Assembly (NCBI GenBank): GCA_023136305.1
Contig: JAGLSF010000001.1
Coordinates: forward strand, 1 to 39,390
DNA length: 39,390 bases
Source: Spirochaetota bacterium
Lineage (GTDB): Bacteria > Spirochaetota > B62-G9 > DRHN01
Reading direction: 5' to 3'
The notes under the pieces are model-generated. The model did no database searches and was not told the origin of the DNA. It worked only from the letters and a program-made list of their open reading frames with translations. The position numbers were made by a program, and so were the translations under genes. This document shows positions 1 to 8,674 of this stretch, one piece after another. Numbering within the stretch: the first letter of the stretch is position 1; every line of letters starts with the position of its first letter.

Positions 1-11
1 AGTAAACTATT

Positions 12-362
12 TGGAGGCGGCGGGAATCGAACCCGCGTCCTGCAGTGAGGCTACCTGAACATCTACATAGCTTAGCCTGAAATTAAGGTTTCAGTCCTCT
101 TTAGCATTCAGGCACGCATTGAAGACCTATCCCGAAAAGTTAACTGTCCGGCCCCTCGGGAGCAGACCGTACAGTTTCCCCTGTAGTCGGCGTCTCTCTC
201 TTCTCCAGGGGGAAGAATGAGAGAGACGGCAGCGGCATTATGCCGCTACTGGTAATGCCTCATAATCGGCAAATAAAAAATTGGTGCTCTTTTTTACGAG
301 GCCAGAGCTCCTCGGCATGCAATTCAGGCTCCATGCACCCCAGTCGAATCCGTATCGCCCCC
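12..362 (-). ncRNA. ssrA: tmRNA (SsrA), complete
   Basis: Transfer-messenger RNA, which rescues stalled ribosomes and adds a degradation tag. Read on the minus strand, the 5' end (GGGGGCG at 362) pairs over 7 bp, with one G-U, with CGCCTCC near the 3' end. The 3' part carries a T-arm of the usual GGTTCGATTCCCG type. The discriminator A is at 12 and CCA is not encoded. By alignment with E. coli tmRNA, the GCC after TATTT is the resume codon, so the encoded tag is ADYEALPVAA followed by TAA. The TAA sits in the 3-nt loop of a perfect 7-bp hairpin (AGCGGCA/TGCCGCT), matching the stop-codon helix of other tmRNAs. The tag ends in PVAA rather than the more familiar ALAA. The assignment is firm; the exact 5' end is good to a base or two. 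Confidence 0.97.
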
Positions 363-372
363 TTTTACATAT

Positions 373-401
373 AATATACATCGTCCGAACAGCTGTGTAA
401 A
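373..401 (-). promoter_or_regulatory. tmRNA promoter, sigma-70 type
   Basis: On the minus strand TTTACA (396-401) is followed after exactly 17 bases by TATATT (373-378). The -10 box ends 10 bases before the mature tmRNA 5' end, so transcription may start a few bases upstream of the processed end. Confidence 0.65.
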
Positions 402-440
402 CAGGTTTATAGGGCAGGAAAGGCATCTCCATCCAGCTCA

Positions 441-465
441 AACTGCTGAACATGCTAAAGCAGTT
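441..465 (+). other. 7-bp hairpin in aminopeptidase leader region
   Basis: AACTGCT (441-447) and AGCAGTT (459-465) form a perfect 7-bp stem with an 11-base loop, between the divergent tmRNA promoter and the aminopeptidase start. No T-run follows, so it does not look like an intrinsic terminator. Any regulatory role is speculative. Confidence 0.3.
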
Positions 466-520
466 GCTCTTTGAAGACCAGTTGTATATCTTTGAATAAC
501 TTTCATGCAGGGTAATTTCA

Positions 521-1951
521 ATGGCAGAGAGCACCAAGAAATCAAAATATGAGGAATTAGAGAAGAAACTAAGCTATGCTTCAAAGAATATCTGGAGTGA
601 AGCTGATAAGAAAACGGTTGATGCTATTCATGCGTATGCAGAACTCTATAAAGCTTTTCTTGACCGATCGAAAAGTGAGAGACTGACCGTACAGTGGCTA
701 GTTGGTGGGGCTGAAAAGAGGGGGTACAGGAAGCTCTCAAAAGTCACGAAAGTCAAACCGGGCGACCTTATCTACGCGTTGAACAGAGACAAGAACATCG
801 TACTCATCAAGGTGGGTTCAAAGCCCATTCAGGAGGGAATCAACTTCATTGTTGCCCATGCTGATGCACCGCGTCTCGATTTGAAGCAGATTCCGCTCGT
901 TGAGGATACGGAGATTGCACTTCTCAAGACTCATTACTATGGTGGTGTAAAGAAGTATCAATGGCTGAACATTCCCCTTGCCCTTACTGGTATTGTGGTT
1001 ACGAAGGACGAGAAAAGGGTAGAGGTTTCCATAGGATTCGAGGATGATGATCCCGTCTTTGTCATTCCGGATCTCCTGCCCCATCTTGCGAAAAAGGCGC
1101 AGGGAGAAAAGAAATCCGGAGAGTTCATTCAGGGCGAGACCCTCAATCTCATCTTCGGCACCGTGCCGGTGAAGGACGAGAAGGTCAAGGAAAAGGTTAA
1201 GCTTGCCGTTCTGCAGCGCCTGAACGAACAGTATGGCATCGTGGAGGAGGATTTTATATCGGCGGAGCTTCAGGCGGTACCTGCTGTGAAACCGCGCGAT
1301 GCCGGCATTGACAGGGCAGTTATAGCCGGATACGGACATGATGACCGGGTGAGCACCTTTGCCGCGGTTACGGCACTTTTCGATGTCGAGAAGATAGAGC
1401 GAACAGCCGTGGCCTTCATTGTCGACAAGGAGGAAATAGGCTCTGACGGCCCGACAGGGGCCAAGTCATTGTTTATCTTCAATACCATCGGCGAGATCAT
1501 CGAAAAGACCACGGGTGAGTGTACCGACTCCACACTGCGGAGGGCCATGGAACGGTCGACATGCATCTCTGCGGATGTAAATGCGGGCATCAATCCGATG
1601 TATAAGTCGGTGCACGATGAGAAAAACGCGGCAAAGATGTCGCATGGTGTGGTCATCACCAAGTATACTGGTCACGGCGGAAAATACATGGCCAATGATG
1701 CCGATGCCGAGCTTGTCGGCAAGATAAGGAACCTCTTCAACCGAAACGGTATCTTCTGGCAATACGGTGGCATGGGTAAGATTGATGAGGGCGGCGGCGG
1801 AACCATTGCCAAGTACTTTGCCTTCTACAACGCTTCGGTGATCGACTGCGGTATCCCCGTCATTGGAATGCATTCACCCTATGAGCTGATCTCGAAGGCA
1901 GACCTCTACTACTCCTATCGGGGCTACAGGGTTTTTCTAGAGCAGTGTTGA
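521..1951 (+). CDS. M18-family metallo-aminopeptidase
   Basis: Cytosolic dinuclear-zinc aminopeptidase of the aspartyl aminopeptidase/aminopeptidase I family, which removes N-terminal, typically acidic, residues from peptides. The 476-residue length suits the family. Visible metal and catalytic elements are HADAPRLD near residue 113, GHDDRV near 273, DKEEIGSDG near 302 (the Glu-Glu pair), SADVNAG near 350, and the C-terminal GMHSPYELISKADLY with its zinc-binding His. The ATG at 521 has only a weak AGGG eight bases upstream, but the N-terminus is not truncated against the family. It diverges from tmRNA and is followed after 24 bases by the PHP remnant. The family is certain; substrate preference is not. 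Confidence 0.93.
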   Translation: MAESTKKSKYEELEKKLSYASKNIWSEADKKTVDAIHAYAELYKAFLDRSKSERLTVQWLVGGAEKRGYRKLSKVTKVKPGDLIYALNRDKNIVLIKVGSKPIQEGINFIVAHADAPRLDLKQIPLVEDTEIALLKTHYYGGVKKYQWLNIPLALTGIVVTKDEKRVEVSIGFEDDDPVFVIPDLLPHLAKKAQGEKKSGEFIQGETLNLIFGTVPVKDEKVKEKVKLAVLQRLNEQYGIVEEDFISAELQAVPAVKPRDAGIDRAVIAGYGHDDRVSTFAAVTALFDVEKIERTAVAFIVDKEEIGSDGPTGAKSLFIFNTIGEIIEKTTGECTDSTLRRAMERSTCISADVNAGINPMYKSVHDEKNAAKMSHGVVITKYTGHGGKYMANDADAELVGKIRNLFNRNGIFWQYGGMGKIDEGGGGTIAKYFAFYNASVIDCGIPVIGMHSPYELISKADLYYSYRGYRVFLEQC

Positions 1952-1975
1952 TGACTGGGGAGGAATGCAGCCCGC

Positions 1976-2385
1976 ATGATTGACGTACTTAAACCTCACT
2001 TCACAGGCAAAGATCTCACCACACGCCAGGAAGCGTTAATCCGCTATGTACAGCAACAACCGCGCCAGGGTCAGAATGGTCATATCAATCTGCATGTGCA
2101 TACCAATGAATCCTTTTCATTCTTTCAAAACCCCACAGAAGCGGTATGGTACGCCTATGTGGAGGGTATCGAGTATTTCGGTATCAACGATCACTACACC
2201 ATCAGCGGCTCATGGAGTTGTGTGATTTCGGATTCGTATATCCTGACGGAACTCACCGTTTCGATGATCGCAGGGAAGGCTTCAGTTTTTTCGAGAAGAT
2301 TGGTGAAATGGCTATATCAGAGGAACAGGTGGATGAGCTCAGAATGAAAACCCTGGATGAACGGAAAAGATTCTTCGGTATCTGA
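1976..2385 (+). pseudogene. PHP-domain protein remnant (internal deletion plus frameshift)
   Basis: The reading frame from 1976 encodes a good PHP-domain N-terminus, with NLHVHTNES near residue 38 and GINDHYTISG ending near residue 78 (base 2209). After that the frame runs into unrelated sequence and stops at 2347. A second frame, from about 2218, gives YPDGTHRF, EGFSFFEKIG and a clean C-terminus ending KRFFGI at 2385, which looks like the C-terminal end of the same kind of protein. Intact relatives, from memory, are roughly 400 residues, so most of the middle has been lost and the two ends sit in different frames. A shortage of the remaining metal-binding residues makes activity unlikely. 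The neighbouring aldolase is intact. Confidence 0.75.
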
Positions 2386-2480
2386 GCAGCTGATTACAGG
2401 TAATGAGCATAATGTGGGCATGGCAGTAATGCAGTCAGCCATACACATACTATATTACACAAGAGGGGAAGGAGAGAGAA

Positions 2481-3389
2481 TTGAGTATGAATGTGAAACA
2501 GTATATGAAAAAGGCCTCTGACAAGGGAATCCTCATTCCGGCATTCAATGCCGCCTATCACGAGATGGTACAGCCCATCTGTGAAACACTGAAGAGATTG
2601 AAGACCTTCGGTCTCTGTGAGATATCGAGACCCGATATCGAGAAATTCGGTATAGAGAGCTTCTCAAAAGCTGCTGAGTTCTATTTCAAATACGCAGACC
2701 CGGACTACATGTCGCTCCATCAGGACCACGTGCCTGTTGTGGATGAGGACGGTTACGATGTGGATTACAAAACACTCATACATGAGGCATTGGAAGCCGG
2801 GTATCAGTCAGTAATGATCGACGGCTCCAGAATACCGCTTGAGGACAACATCCGAATCACGGCTGAGATCGCCCAGATCGCCCATAAAAAGGGTGTTCCT
2901 GTTGAGGCGGAGCTTGGAGCTGTGCTGGGCCACGAGAGCGGGCCGCCCCCCTCCTATGAAGAGCTTTTCAGCACTGGTAAGGGGTTTACCAGGCCCGAAG
3001 ACGCCGAGCGACTCGTGAAGGAATCGGGTATAGACTGGCTTTCCGTTGCGGTGGGCAACATACACGGTGCAATTACCGGGTCCTACAAGGACGAGGACAA
3101 GGTCGAAGCACGCCTCAATATCGATCATTTCAAGAAACTTAAAAAGGCAATAGGTATTCCGCTCGTACTGCATGGCGGTTCCGGTATAAACCGCGAAAAC
3201 ATACTGGAAGCAGTCCAAAACGGACTGTCCAAGCTGAATATCGGCACCGATTTGCGGCATGCCTATGAGCGATCTATGCGCGAGACAGACAGCGTTGAGA
3301 GGGCGCAGGAGGCGGTTTCCCAGAAGATGGAGTATCTCATCGTCGAGTACTACGGTATAGCGGGCTCCAGGGAGAAGCTCGAGGCCTGA
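2481..3389 (+). CDS. Class II fructose-bisphosphate aldolase-family protein
   Basis: Zinc-dependent class II aldolase of the FbaA/GatY/KbaY superfamily, about 302 residues. Zinc ligands visible are His83 in LHQDH, His195 in GNIHG and His231 in VLHGGSG; Asp82 is the expected catalytic acid. VEAELGAVLGHE (141-152) and KLNIGTDLR (about 251-259) are the usual phosphate/loop segments. The family normally has HLDH or HQDH at the first motif, so this is within range. The start is taken as TTG at 2481, six bases after AAGGAG; the ATG at 2487 lies 12 bases from it and is an alternative. The exact sugar-phosphate substrate (fructose, tagatose or another ketose bisphosphate) cannot be read from sequence. 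An upstream PHP-domain remnant may once have been co-transcribed. Confidence 0.87.
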   Translation: MSMNVKQYMKKASDKGILIPAFNAAYHEMVQPICETLKRLKTFGLCEISRPDIEKFGIESFSKAAEFYFKYADPDYMSLHQDHVPVVDEDGYDVDYKTLIHEALEAGYQSVMIDGSRIPLEDNIRITAEIAQIAHKKGVPVEAELGAVLGHESGPPPSYEELFSTGKGFTRPEDAERLVKESGIDWLSVAVGNIHGAITGSYKDEDKVEARLNIDHFKKLKKAIGIPLVLHGGSGINRENILEAVQNGLSKLNIGTDLRHAYERSMRETDSVERAQEAVSQKMEYLIVEYYGIAGSREKLEA

Positions 3390-3444
3390 GAGAAACTGGT
3401 GGGAGCTCCCTGATATAACTACTACCGCCATACGCCTTAACCTG

Positions 3445-3472
3445 TTGACTTTTTGGGGTGTGCCGATAATCT
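3445..3472 (+). promoter_or_regulatory. Candidate aspS promoter
   Basis: TTGACT (3445-3450, 5 of 6 consensus bases), a 16-base spacer and TAATCT (3467-3472, with the key A2 and T6). It lies after the aldolase stop and about 40 bases before the proposed aspS start. The -10 match is only moderate. Confidence 0.4.
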
Positions 3473-3520
3473 TTACAGCTCATCCTGAAGGTAATTTGTG
3501 GTGATACGAGGAGCAGTGGT

Positions 3521-5326
3521 CTGAAAAAGTTTTTTTGTACAGATGTGACTATGGACCTGGTTGGACAGAGTGTTGAACTGTACGGCTGGGTACAGATCAA
3601 GAGAGAGCACGGCGGTGTGGTCTTTATCGATCTCCGTGACCGTTCGGGGATTGTACAGCTCGTTTTCAATGAGACCTACAATAGGGACTGTTTCTCTCTT
3701 TCCTCGGAGCTCAAACCGGAATATGTCATTCGTGCTCTGGGAGAAGTCCGAAGGCGGGAGAACCCAAACCCCAATATTCCAACCGGGCAGATCGAAATCT
3801 GGGTCAATGAAGTCACCATCTTGAATACCTCGGAGACACCGCCCATCGGTGTTGTCAAACAGGAGGACGTTTCAGAGGAGCTTCGTCTGCGCTACCGATA
3901 CATAGACCTACGGCGCGAGGAGATGAGAAATAACATAATCATGCGCCACAGGGTGACACAGGCGGTCATTAGGTATCTGGATGCACAGGGGTATCTGAGC
4001 ATAGAAACGCCCTTCCTCACCAAGTCAACACCCGAAGGAGCACGTGATTTTCTCGTACCCTCACGTCTGAACAGGGGCAAGTTCTATGCACTGCCGCAAT
4101 CGCCCCAGATATTCAAACAGCTTCTCATGGTCTCCGGGTTCGAGCGATACTTCCAGATTGTAAAATGTTTCAGGGATGAAGACCTCAGAGCTGACCGGCA
4201 GCCTGAGTTTACACAGATTGACATCGAAGCGTCCTTTATTGATGAAACCGACATCTATGAGCTTATAGATGGCATGTTCAAGGCAATCCTGGAGGGATGC
4301 TACGGAAAGTCACTCGAAACACCCGTGCTGAGAATAACCTATAACCAGGCAATGGAGCAATACGGATCGGACCGGCCGGACCTCCGCATACCCTACCGTC
4401 TCTTCAATATTGGATCACTGTCAGTGCTCAAACCCGGAGAACTCATACTGCATGGGTTGAATGAGGGTAAGCTGTTCTACGGCCTGTTATTGCCCTTTGA
4501 CGACAGCATGTCTCGGAAGGTGCTCGACGGCTATGCGGCACAGGCGAAAGAGGAAGGGATCGATCTCTTTACCTGGCTGAAGGGTGCTTCTGAGAAATCG
4601 GGGGGAGCGAAGGAAGGGAAGGGACAATCATCTCTGTCAGGACCCATGGTCAAGCTCTTCCAGGATGGTCTCGACAGCCACATAGAGCTGCTCCTACAGT
4701 CAGGCAGCAGCGAGGCTGCACAGATAACAGGGAGACCATTCATCCTCCTTGCAGCCCTGGGAGAAAAGAGAAGGGTGCTCTCTTTTCTCAGTCGATTACG
4801 TACGGAAAAGGGGCAGGCTGCGGCAGGGCAGGATGAGCTGCAGTTTTGCTGGATAACCGATTTTCCGCTTTTTGAGTGGAGTGATGAGGAGCAAAAAATG
4901 GTTTCGGTTCACCATCCCTTCACCTCACCAAAATCTGAAGACCTAGGTGGCATCAATAATGAGCCTCTCAACTTAAAATCGAGAAGCTACGATTTTGTGC
5001 TCAACGGTATAGAGCTCGGCGGAGGGAGTATGAGAATACACCGGAGAGAGGTGCAGGAGCAGATTTTCACCCTTCTGGGCCTCAGCCCGGAGGAGGTTGA
5101 GCGCAAATTCGGCTTCCTTCTCGAGGCCCTTCAGTACGGGGCGCCGCCGCATGGGGGAATTGCCTTCGGGCTTGATAGAATTTTGATGCTGCTTCAGGGA
5201 AAGGGGTCAATTCGGGACGTCATACCCTTTCCGAAAACCAGCAGCGGTCTTTCACCGCTTTCCGGTGCGCCGGATATAATATCAGAGGCACAGCTGAGGG
5301 ACCTTGGGCTTGATCTCAGGAAATGA
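3521..5326 (+). CDS. aspS: Aspartyl-tRNA synthetase, probable CUG start
   Basis: Class IIb bacterial-type aspartyl-tRNA synthetase. It has an N-terminal OB anticodon-binding fold (GWVQ...HGGVVFIDLRDRSG), motif 2 region RCFRDEDLRADRQPEFTQ-like sequence preceded by LPQSPQ, a GAD insertion in the middle, and motif 3 with GLDR near the C-terminus. The first conventional start in frame is GTG at 3545, which has no Shine-Dalgarno sequence and cuts into the conserved N-terminus. The Cys codon at 3536 aligns with the conserved Cys of bacterial AspRS at exactly the right distance from GWV. The only sensible start upstream is CTG at 3521, seven bases after GAGGAG. This gives 601 residues. The HGG motif after GWV is the type seen in some non-discriminating AspRS enzymes, so it may also charge tRNA-Asn. 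Confidence 0.93.
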   Translation: MKKFFCTDVTMDLVGQSVELYGWVQIKREHGGVVFIDLRDRSGIVQLVFNETYNRDCFSLSSELKPEYVIRALGEVRRRENPNPNIPTGQIEIWVNEVTILNTSETPPIGVVKQEDVSEELRLRYRYIDLRREEMRNNIIMRHRVTQAVIRYLDAQGYLSIETPFLTKSTPEGARDFLVPSRLNRGKFYALPQSPQIFKQLLMVSGFERYFQIVKCFRDEDLRADRQPEFTQIDIEASFIDETDIYELIDGMFKAILEGCYGKSLETPVLRITYNQAMEQYGSDRPDLRIPYRLFNIGSLSVLKPGELILHGLNEGKLFYGLLLPFDDSMSRKVLDGYAAQAKEEGIDLFTWLKGASEKSGGAKEGKGQSSLSGPMVKLFQDGLDSHIELLLQSGSSEAAQITGRPFILLAALGEKRRVLSFLSRLRTEKGQAAAGQDELQFCWITDFPLFEWSDEEQKMVSVHHPFTSPKSEDLGGINNEPLNLKSRSYDFVLNGIELGGGSMRIHRREVQEQIFTLLGLSPEEVERKFGFLLEALQYGAPPHGGIAFGLDRILMLLQGKGSIRDVIPFPKTSSGLSPLSGAPDIISEAQLRDLGLDLRK

Positions 5327-5336
5327 ATAAATTTTA

Positions 5337-5365
5337 TTACTACTTTTATATATTCCTAGTATACT
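5337..5365 (+). promoter_or_regulatory. Candidate promoter for the phoH operon
   Basis: TATACT at 5360-5365 matches the -10 consensus in 5 of 6 positions; the hexamer 17 bases upstream, TTACTA, is weak. The -10 ends only 11 bases before the ATG at 5377, so the transcript would be nearly leaderless. Confidence 0.4.
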
Positions 5366-5376
5366 AATTGTACATT

Positions 5377-6360
5377 ATGGAAGATTCAGAGTCGTTCCAA
5401 CAGTCGGAACTGAAAGTAAAACTCCCGAACAGGAGTTTTCAGGAACTTCTGTACGCGAACAGCGACAGGATCATTCACCACATTGAGCGGGAAACCGGCC
5501 TGGAAATTGGGGGCAGGGACTCCCATCTAACCCTTAAAGGCACCCCACAGGAAATTGAAGAGGGCAGAATAATTATCAACAACCTTGGTAGCCTGTACGG
5601 TGAGAAGAACAGCATTGCTGAGAAGGATGTTTCCCTAATTATAAGCAAGGTGAAGAATGATCTGACCTACAATGTAGAGGATTTCAAAAAAAAGCAGATC
5701 CCCATTGGAACAAACGGCAAGGTTATCTCTCCCAAATCAGCAGGCCAGGCCTCCTACTATGACGCCATAAAACAGAATGATATGGTTTTCGCCATTGGCC
5801 CTGCCGGAACGGGAAAGACCTACCTGGCTATGGCCTTTGCACTCAACTACCTCATGGCTGAAAACATTTCCCGCATCATACTGACGCGTCCCGTTGTCGA
5901 GGCGGGTGAAAGCCTCGGATATCTTCCCGGAGACCTGGAACAGAAGGTGAATCCATATTTCAGACCTCTCTATGATGCAATTTACGATATGATTCCCTAT
6001 ATCGTCTTTAAGAAATACGTTGAAAGAGGAGCCATCGAGGTTGCACCGCTTGCCTATATGAGAGGGAGAACACTGCATGACTCTTTCATCATTCTGGATG
6101 AAGCGCAGAACACAACCAGGGGACAGATGCTCATGTTTCTGACCCGCATCGGGTTCAACTCAAAAACAATCGTCACAGGTGACGTAACCCAGAGCGACCT
6201 TCCGAAGGGAAGGGAATCCGGCCTGCATTCCGCAGTGAAGGTATTGAAACATGTGAATGGCATTTCCTTTATTCAGCTGGGTCCCGCAGATGTGGTTCGA
6301 CATCCCCTTGTTGAACGTATCATCAGGGCATTTGAAGACCATGACAGGAAAAAAGGATGA
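5377..6360 (+). CDS. ybeZ: PhoH-like/YbeZ ATPase
   Basis: Cytoplasmic P-loop ATPase of the PhoH family, often encoded with ybeY and linked to RNA and ribosome metabolism. Walker A is GPAGTGKT (about residue 139) and Walker B is FIILDEAQN; the TGD and QSDLPKG motifs that follow are typical, as is a KH-like N-terminal region. I place the start at ATG 5377 rather than the TTG at 5368; neither has a Shine-Dalgarno sequence. It gives 327 residues, the usual size. The stop overlaps the start of the HD phosphohydrolase gene (ATGA at 6357), indicating translational coupling. It heads the unit that goes on to ybeY, corC and recO. Confidence 0.92.
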   Translation: MEDSESFQQSELKVKLPNRSFQELLYANSDRIIHHIERETGLEIGGRDSHLTLKGTPQEIEEGRIIINNLGSLYGEKNSIAEKDVSLIISKVKNDLTYNVEDFKKKQIPIGTNGKVISPKSAGQASYYDAIKQNDMVFAIGPAGTGKTYLAMAFALNYLMAENISRIILTRPVVEAGESLGYLPGDLEQKVNPYFRPLYDAIYDMIPYIVFKKYVERGAIEVAPLAYMRGRTLHDSFIILDEAQNTTRGQMLMFLTRIGFNSKTIVTGDVTQSDLPKGRESGLHSAVKVLKHVNGISFIQLGPADVVRHPLVERIIRAFEDHDRKKG

Positions 6361-8573
6361 TATTTAAAAACAATCCTTTCCGAAAACAGACTACCGAAGT
6401 ATCCCAGCGAAGGCGACTAGTTCAAATCCCTGGTAACAAGGCAGTTTTTTACGCTATACTGGTGCCCCTCTTCTTCGCACTGCTCTGGATGATCGCCAAG
6501 CCATACTTTGGAGTGCGATACAGCTATGAGCTCGGACAGATAGCCCAGGAAAATGTTATCAGCGCCAAGGATATCACCTACGTAAATACGAAGGAAACGG
6601 AGAGGCGTATTGAGGAGGTGCGCACGCGTGTGCCCCCTGTTTTTGACATGTACCTGTTGAGCGAGCGGGAGCTCACCGCAACGGTCGATACCTTTTTCGC
6701 CAACCTGAAATCAGGGAACACCGAAGAGTACACAATTGATGAGTTGTTCGAGAACAGTGGTCTCGGTCTTTCGCGTGAGAGTTTCACAGACCTGATAAAG
6801 AACAGTGATGAACGAGTCTACCCTGAAAAGCTGCAGGCACTCATCTATGCAGTCATGCAGAGAGGGTACAGCTCCATGGAGAGGGAGCAGCTTGATCCAT
6901 TCAGCGGCAAAGGCATAATAGTAAAAAAAATACAGGAATCAGAGATAACCGTTGAAAAGGTGGAAGTCGAACAGATAATCACTGCTGATGAAATTGACAG
7001 GACCCTCAATGAGCAGATCAACGGTTTCGATGAGCAGCTCAACCGACAGGCACGGGCATCGTTACGGGAAACAGTGAAGCTGCTCATGCAGCCGAATCTG
7101 AGGTTCAATGCGGATGAGAGTCAGAAGTTCCTCAATGAGGAGATCAACAAGGTTGAACCTGTACTGAACACCATAAAAAAAGGTGCAATCGTTATACGGC
7201 GAGGGGAGGAAATCAACGAGGAAAACTATCCCAAACTGAGGGCTATAACCCTCCATACGAGCCGTTTCAATCTGAAGGCAATTGTGGGCATTGGCATCAT
7301 CCTCTTGCTGTTGCTCTTACTGGCAGTCATACTGCTCATGGACGAGGGATCTGCAGATGATCTCAGAAGCTTTTATATATTTACAGGGTTTACTCTCTTC
7401 TCCATATTTTATGCCTATCTGATTACCCTCATAAAGACGCTTCCCGACTACTTCATCTTTGGCGTGCTCATCCCCATAGCTGGTATTACCATGACTGCGG
7501 AGGTTCTCTTCAAGAGAAAGTTCTCAATCGTTCTTGCAACGATCCTTCCCATACTGTTCCTGCTCATATCAGGCAAGGACCCCTTCACCTTCATGTTCAC
7601 CATGGGTTCCGGGCTCGTCGCCATCTATGCCGTTCGCTTTGCGGAAAAGCGAAGCGATCTTCTGCGTGCAAGTATATACATTATAATCGCCAATGAGCTG
7701 CTTCTCACATCCATTGGGTTCCTCATGGAGCTATCAACCCGGGAATTCCTGACCCTTCTCATATGGGGTGCGGGAAACGGCATTGTATCGGTCGTGTTTT
7801 CCCTGGGCATTATCCCCTTTTTCGAAGTCATATTGAACCTGCCCACCAATTTCAGGCTGATCGAACTTTCAGACCTCAATACACCGATTATGAAGAAGAT
7901 GCAGATTGAAGCACCGGGGACCTATCACCACAGTATCAATGTGGCCAATATGGCAGAGAATGCCACCCGGGCTGTGAAGGCAAATGCACTACTCGTACGT
8001 GTTGCGGCTCTGTATCACGATATAGGGAAAATACCCAATGCCGAGTATTACGTGGAGAACAATCCGGGTGAAAGCAAACACAATTACATCAAACCCTCTC
8101 TATCAAACTCCATTCTCAAAGCTCATATAAAGATTGGTGTTGAAATGGTGAAAGAGATGAAAATGCCCCGCGAGGTACTCAGTATCGTTGCTCAGCATCA
8201 CGGCACATCTCTCATGAAGTATTTCTATTACCAGGCAGTGCAGGACAATCCCGCTGGTGAAATTGATAAGAAGGATTATCACTATCCGGGCCCCAAGCCA
8301 CAGAACCGTGAGGCTGCAATCGTTATGCTGGCAGACTCTGTTGAAGCCGCATCGAGAACACTGAAAAACCCCTCGGCTGCCCGTATAGACGAGTTTGTGC
8401 AGGAAATCATTGAAGGTAAATTCCGTGAAGGACAATTGAACGAAAGCACGCTTACCCTTCGCGGACTGATGAAGATATCCATTGCCTTTCGGCGGTACCT
8501 CACGGGTGTATTTCACAGCAGAATAGAGTATCCTGATGATAAGGTCATAGAGAAGAAGGAAGAGAAAGCCTGA
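6357..8573 (+). CDS. 7TM-HD family phosphohydrolase (PgpH-like)
   Basis: Integral membrane HD-domain phosphohydrolase, 738 residues, with the architecture of PgpH, whose characterised members hydrolyse cyclic di-AMP. Order: a short cytoplasmic N-terminus, one membrane helix near residues 28-45, a long extracytoplasmic 7TMR-HD domain, a cluster of hydrophobic helices from about 305 to 500, and a C-terminal HD domain. In the HD domain, YHHS lies near 522, the HD pair in LYHDIGK near 552, AQHHGT near 613 and LADSVEA near 659. It is translationally coupled to the phoH-like gene. The c-di-AMP substrate is inferred from family; no c-di-AMP cyclase gene is in the window. Confidence 0.9.
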   Translation: MIFKNNPFRKQTTEVSQRRRLVQIPGNKAVFYAILVPLFFALLWMIAKPYFGVRYSYELGQIAQENVISAKDITYVNTKETERRIEEVRTRVPPVFDMYLLSERELTATVDTFFANLKSGNTEEYTIDELFENSGLGLSRESFTDLIKNSDERVYPEKLQALIYAVMQRGYSSMEREQLDPFSGKGIIVKKIQESEITVEKVEVEQIITADEIDRTLNEQINGFDEQLNRQARASLRETVKLLMQPNLRFNADESQKFLNEEINKVEPVLNTIKKGAIVIRRGEEINEENYPKLRAITLHTSRFNLKAIVGIGIILLLLLLLAVILLMDEGSADDLRSFYIFTGFTLFSIFYAYLITLIKTLPDYFIFGVLIPIAGITMTAEVLFKRKFSIVLATILPILFLLISGKDPFTFMFTMGSGLVAIYAVRFAEKRSDLLRASIYIIIANELLLTSIGFLMELSTREFLTLLIWGAGNGIVSVVFSLGIIPFFEVILNLPTNFRLIELSDLNTPIMKKMQIEAPGTYHHSINVANMAENATRAVKANALLVRVAALYHDIGKIPNAEYYVENNPGESKHNYIKPSLSNSILKAHIKIGVEMVKEMKMPREVLSIVAQHHGTSLMKYFYYQAVQDNPAGEIDKKDYHYPGPKPQNREAAIVMLADSVEAASRTLKNPSAARIDEFVQEIIEGKFREGQLNESTLTLRGLMKISIAFRRYLTGVFHSRIEYPDDKVIEKKEEKA

Positions 8574-8674
8574 GAGAAAGGGTTTGGACGTATATTACGA
8601 AAGATTCAGAATCGGGAAAGGCACATCATAGAGAGTTTACCATAGGGCTGACGGAGAAGAACTTCAAAGCGCCT

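Noticed and set aside
238..537. Minus-strand 99-residue open frame across the tmRNA
   Set aside because: It reads through the tmRNA tag frame and structural helices; the RNA explains the region.
818..1873. Several minus-strand open frames opposite the aminopeptidase gene
   Set aside because: They are antisense to a well-conserved gene, have no ribosome-binding site and no family-like sequence.
3401..3410. Palindrome GGGAGCTCCC after the aldolase gene
   Set aside because: No loop and no T-run; a single 10-bp palindrome is within chance.
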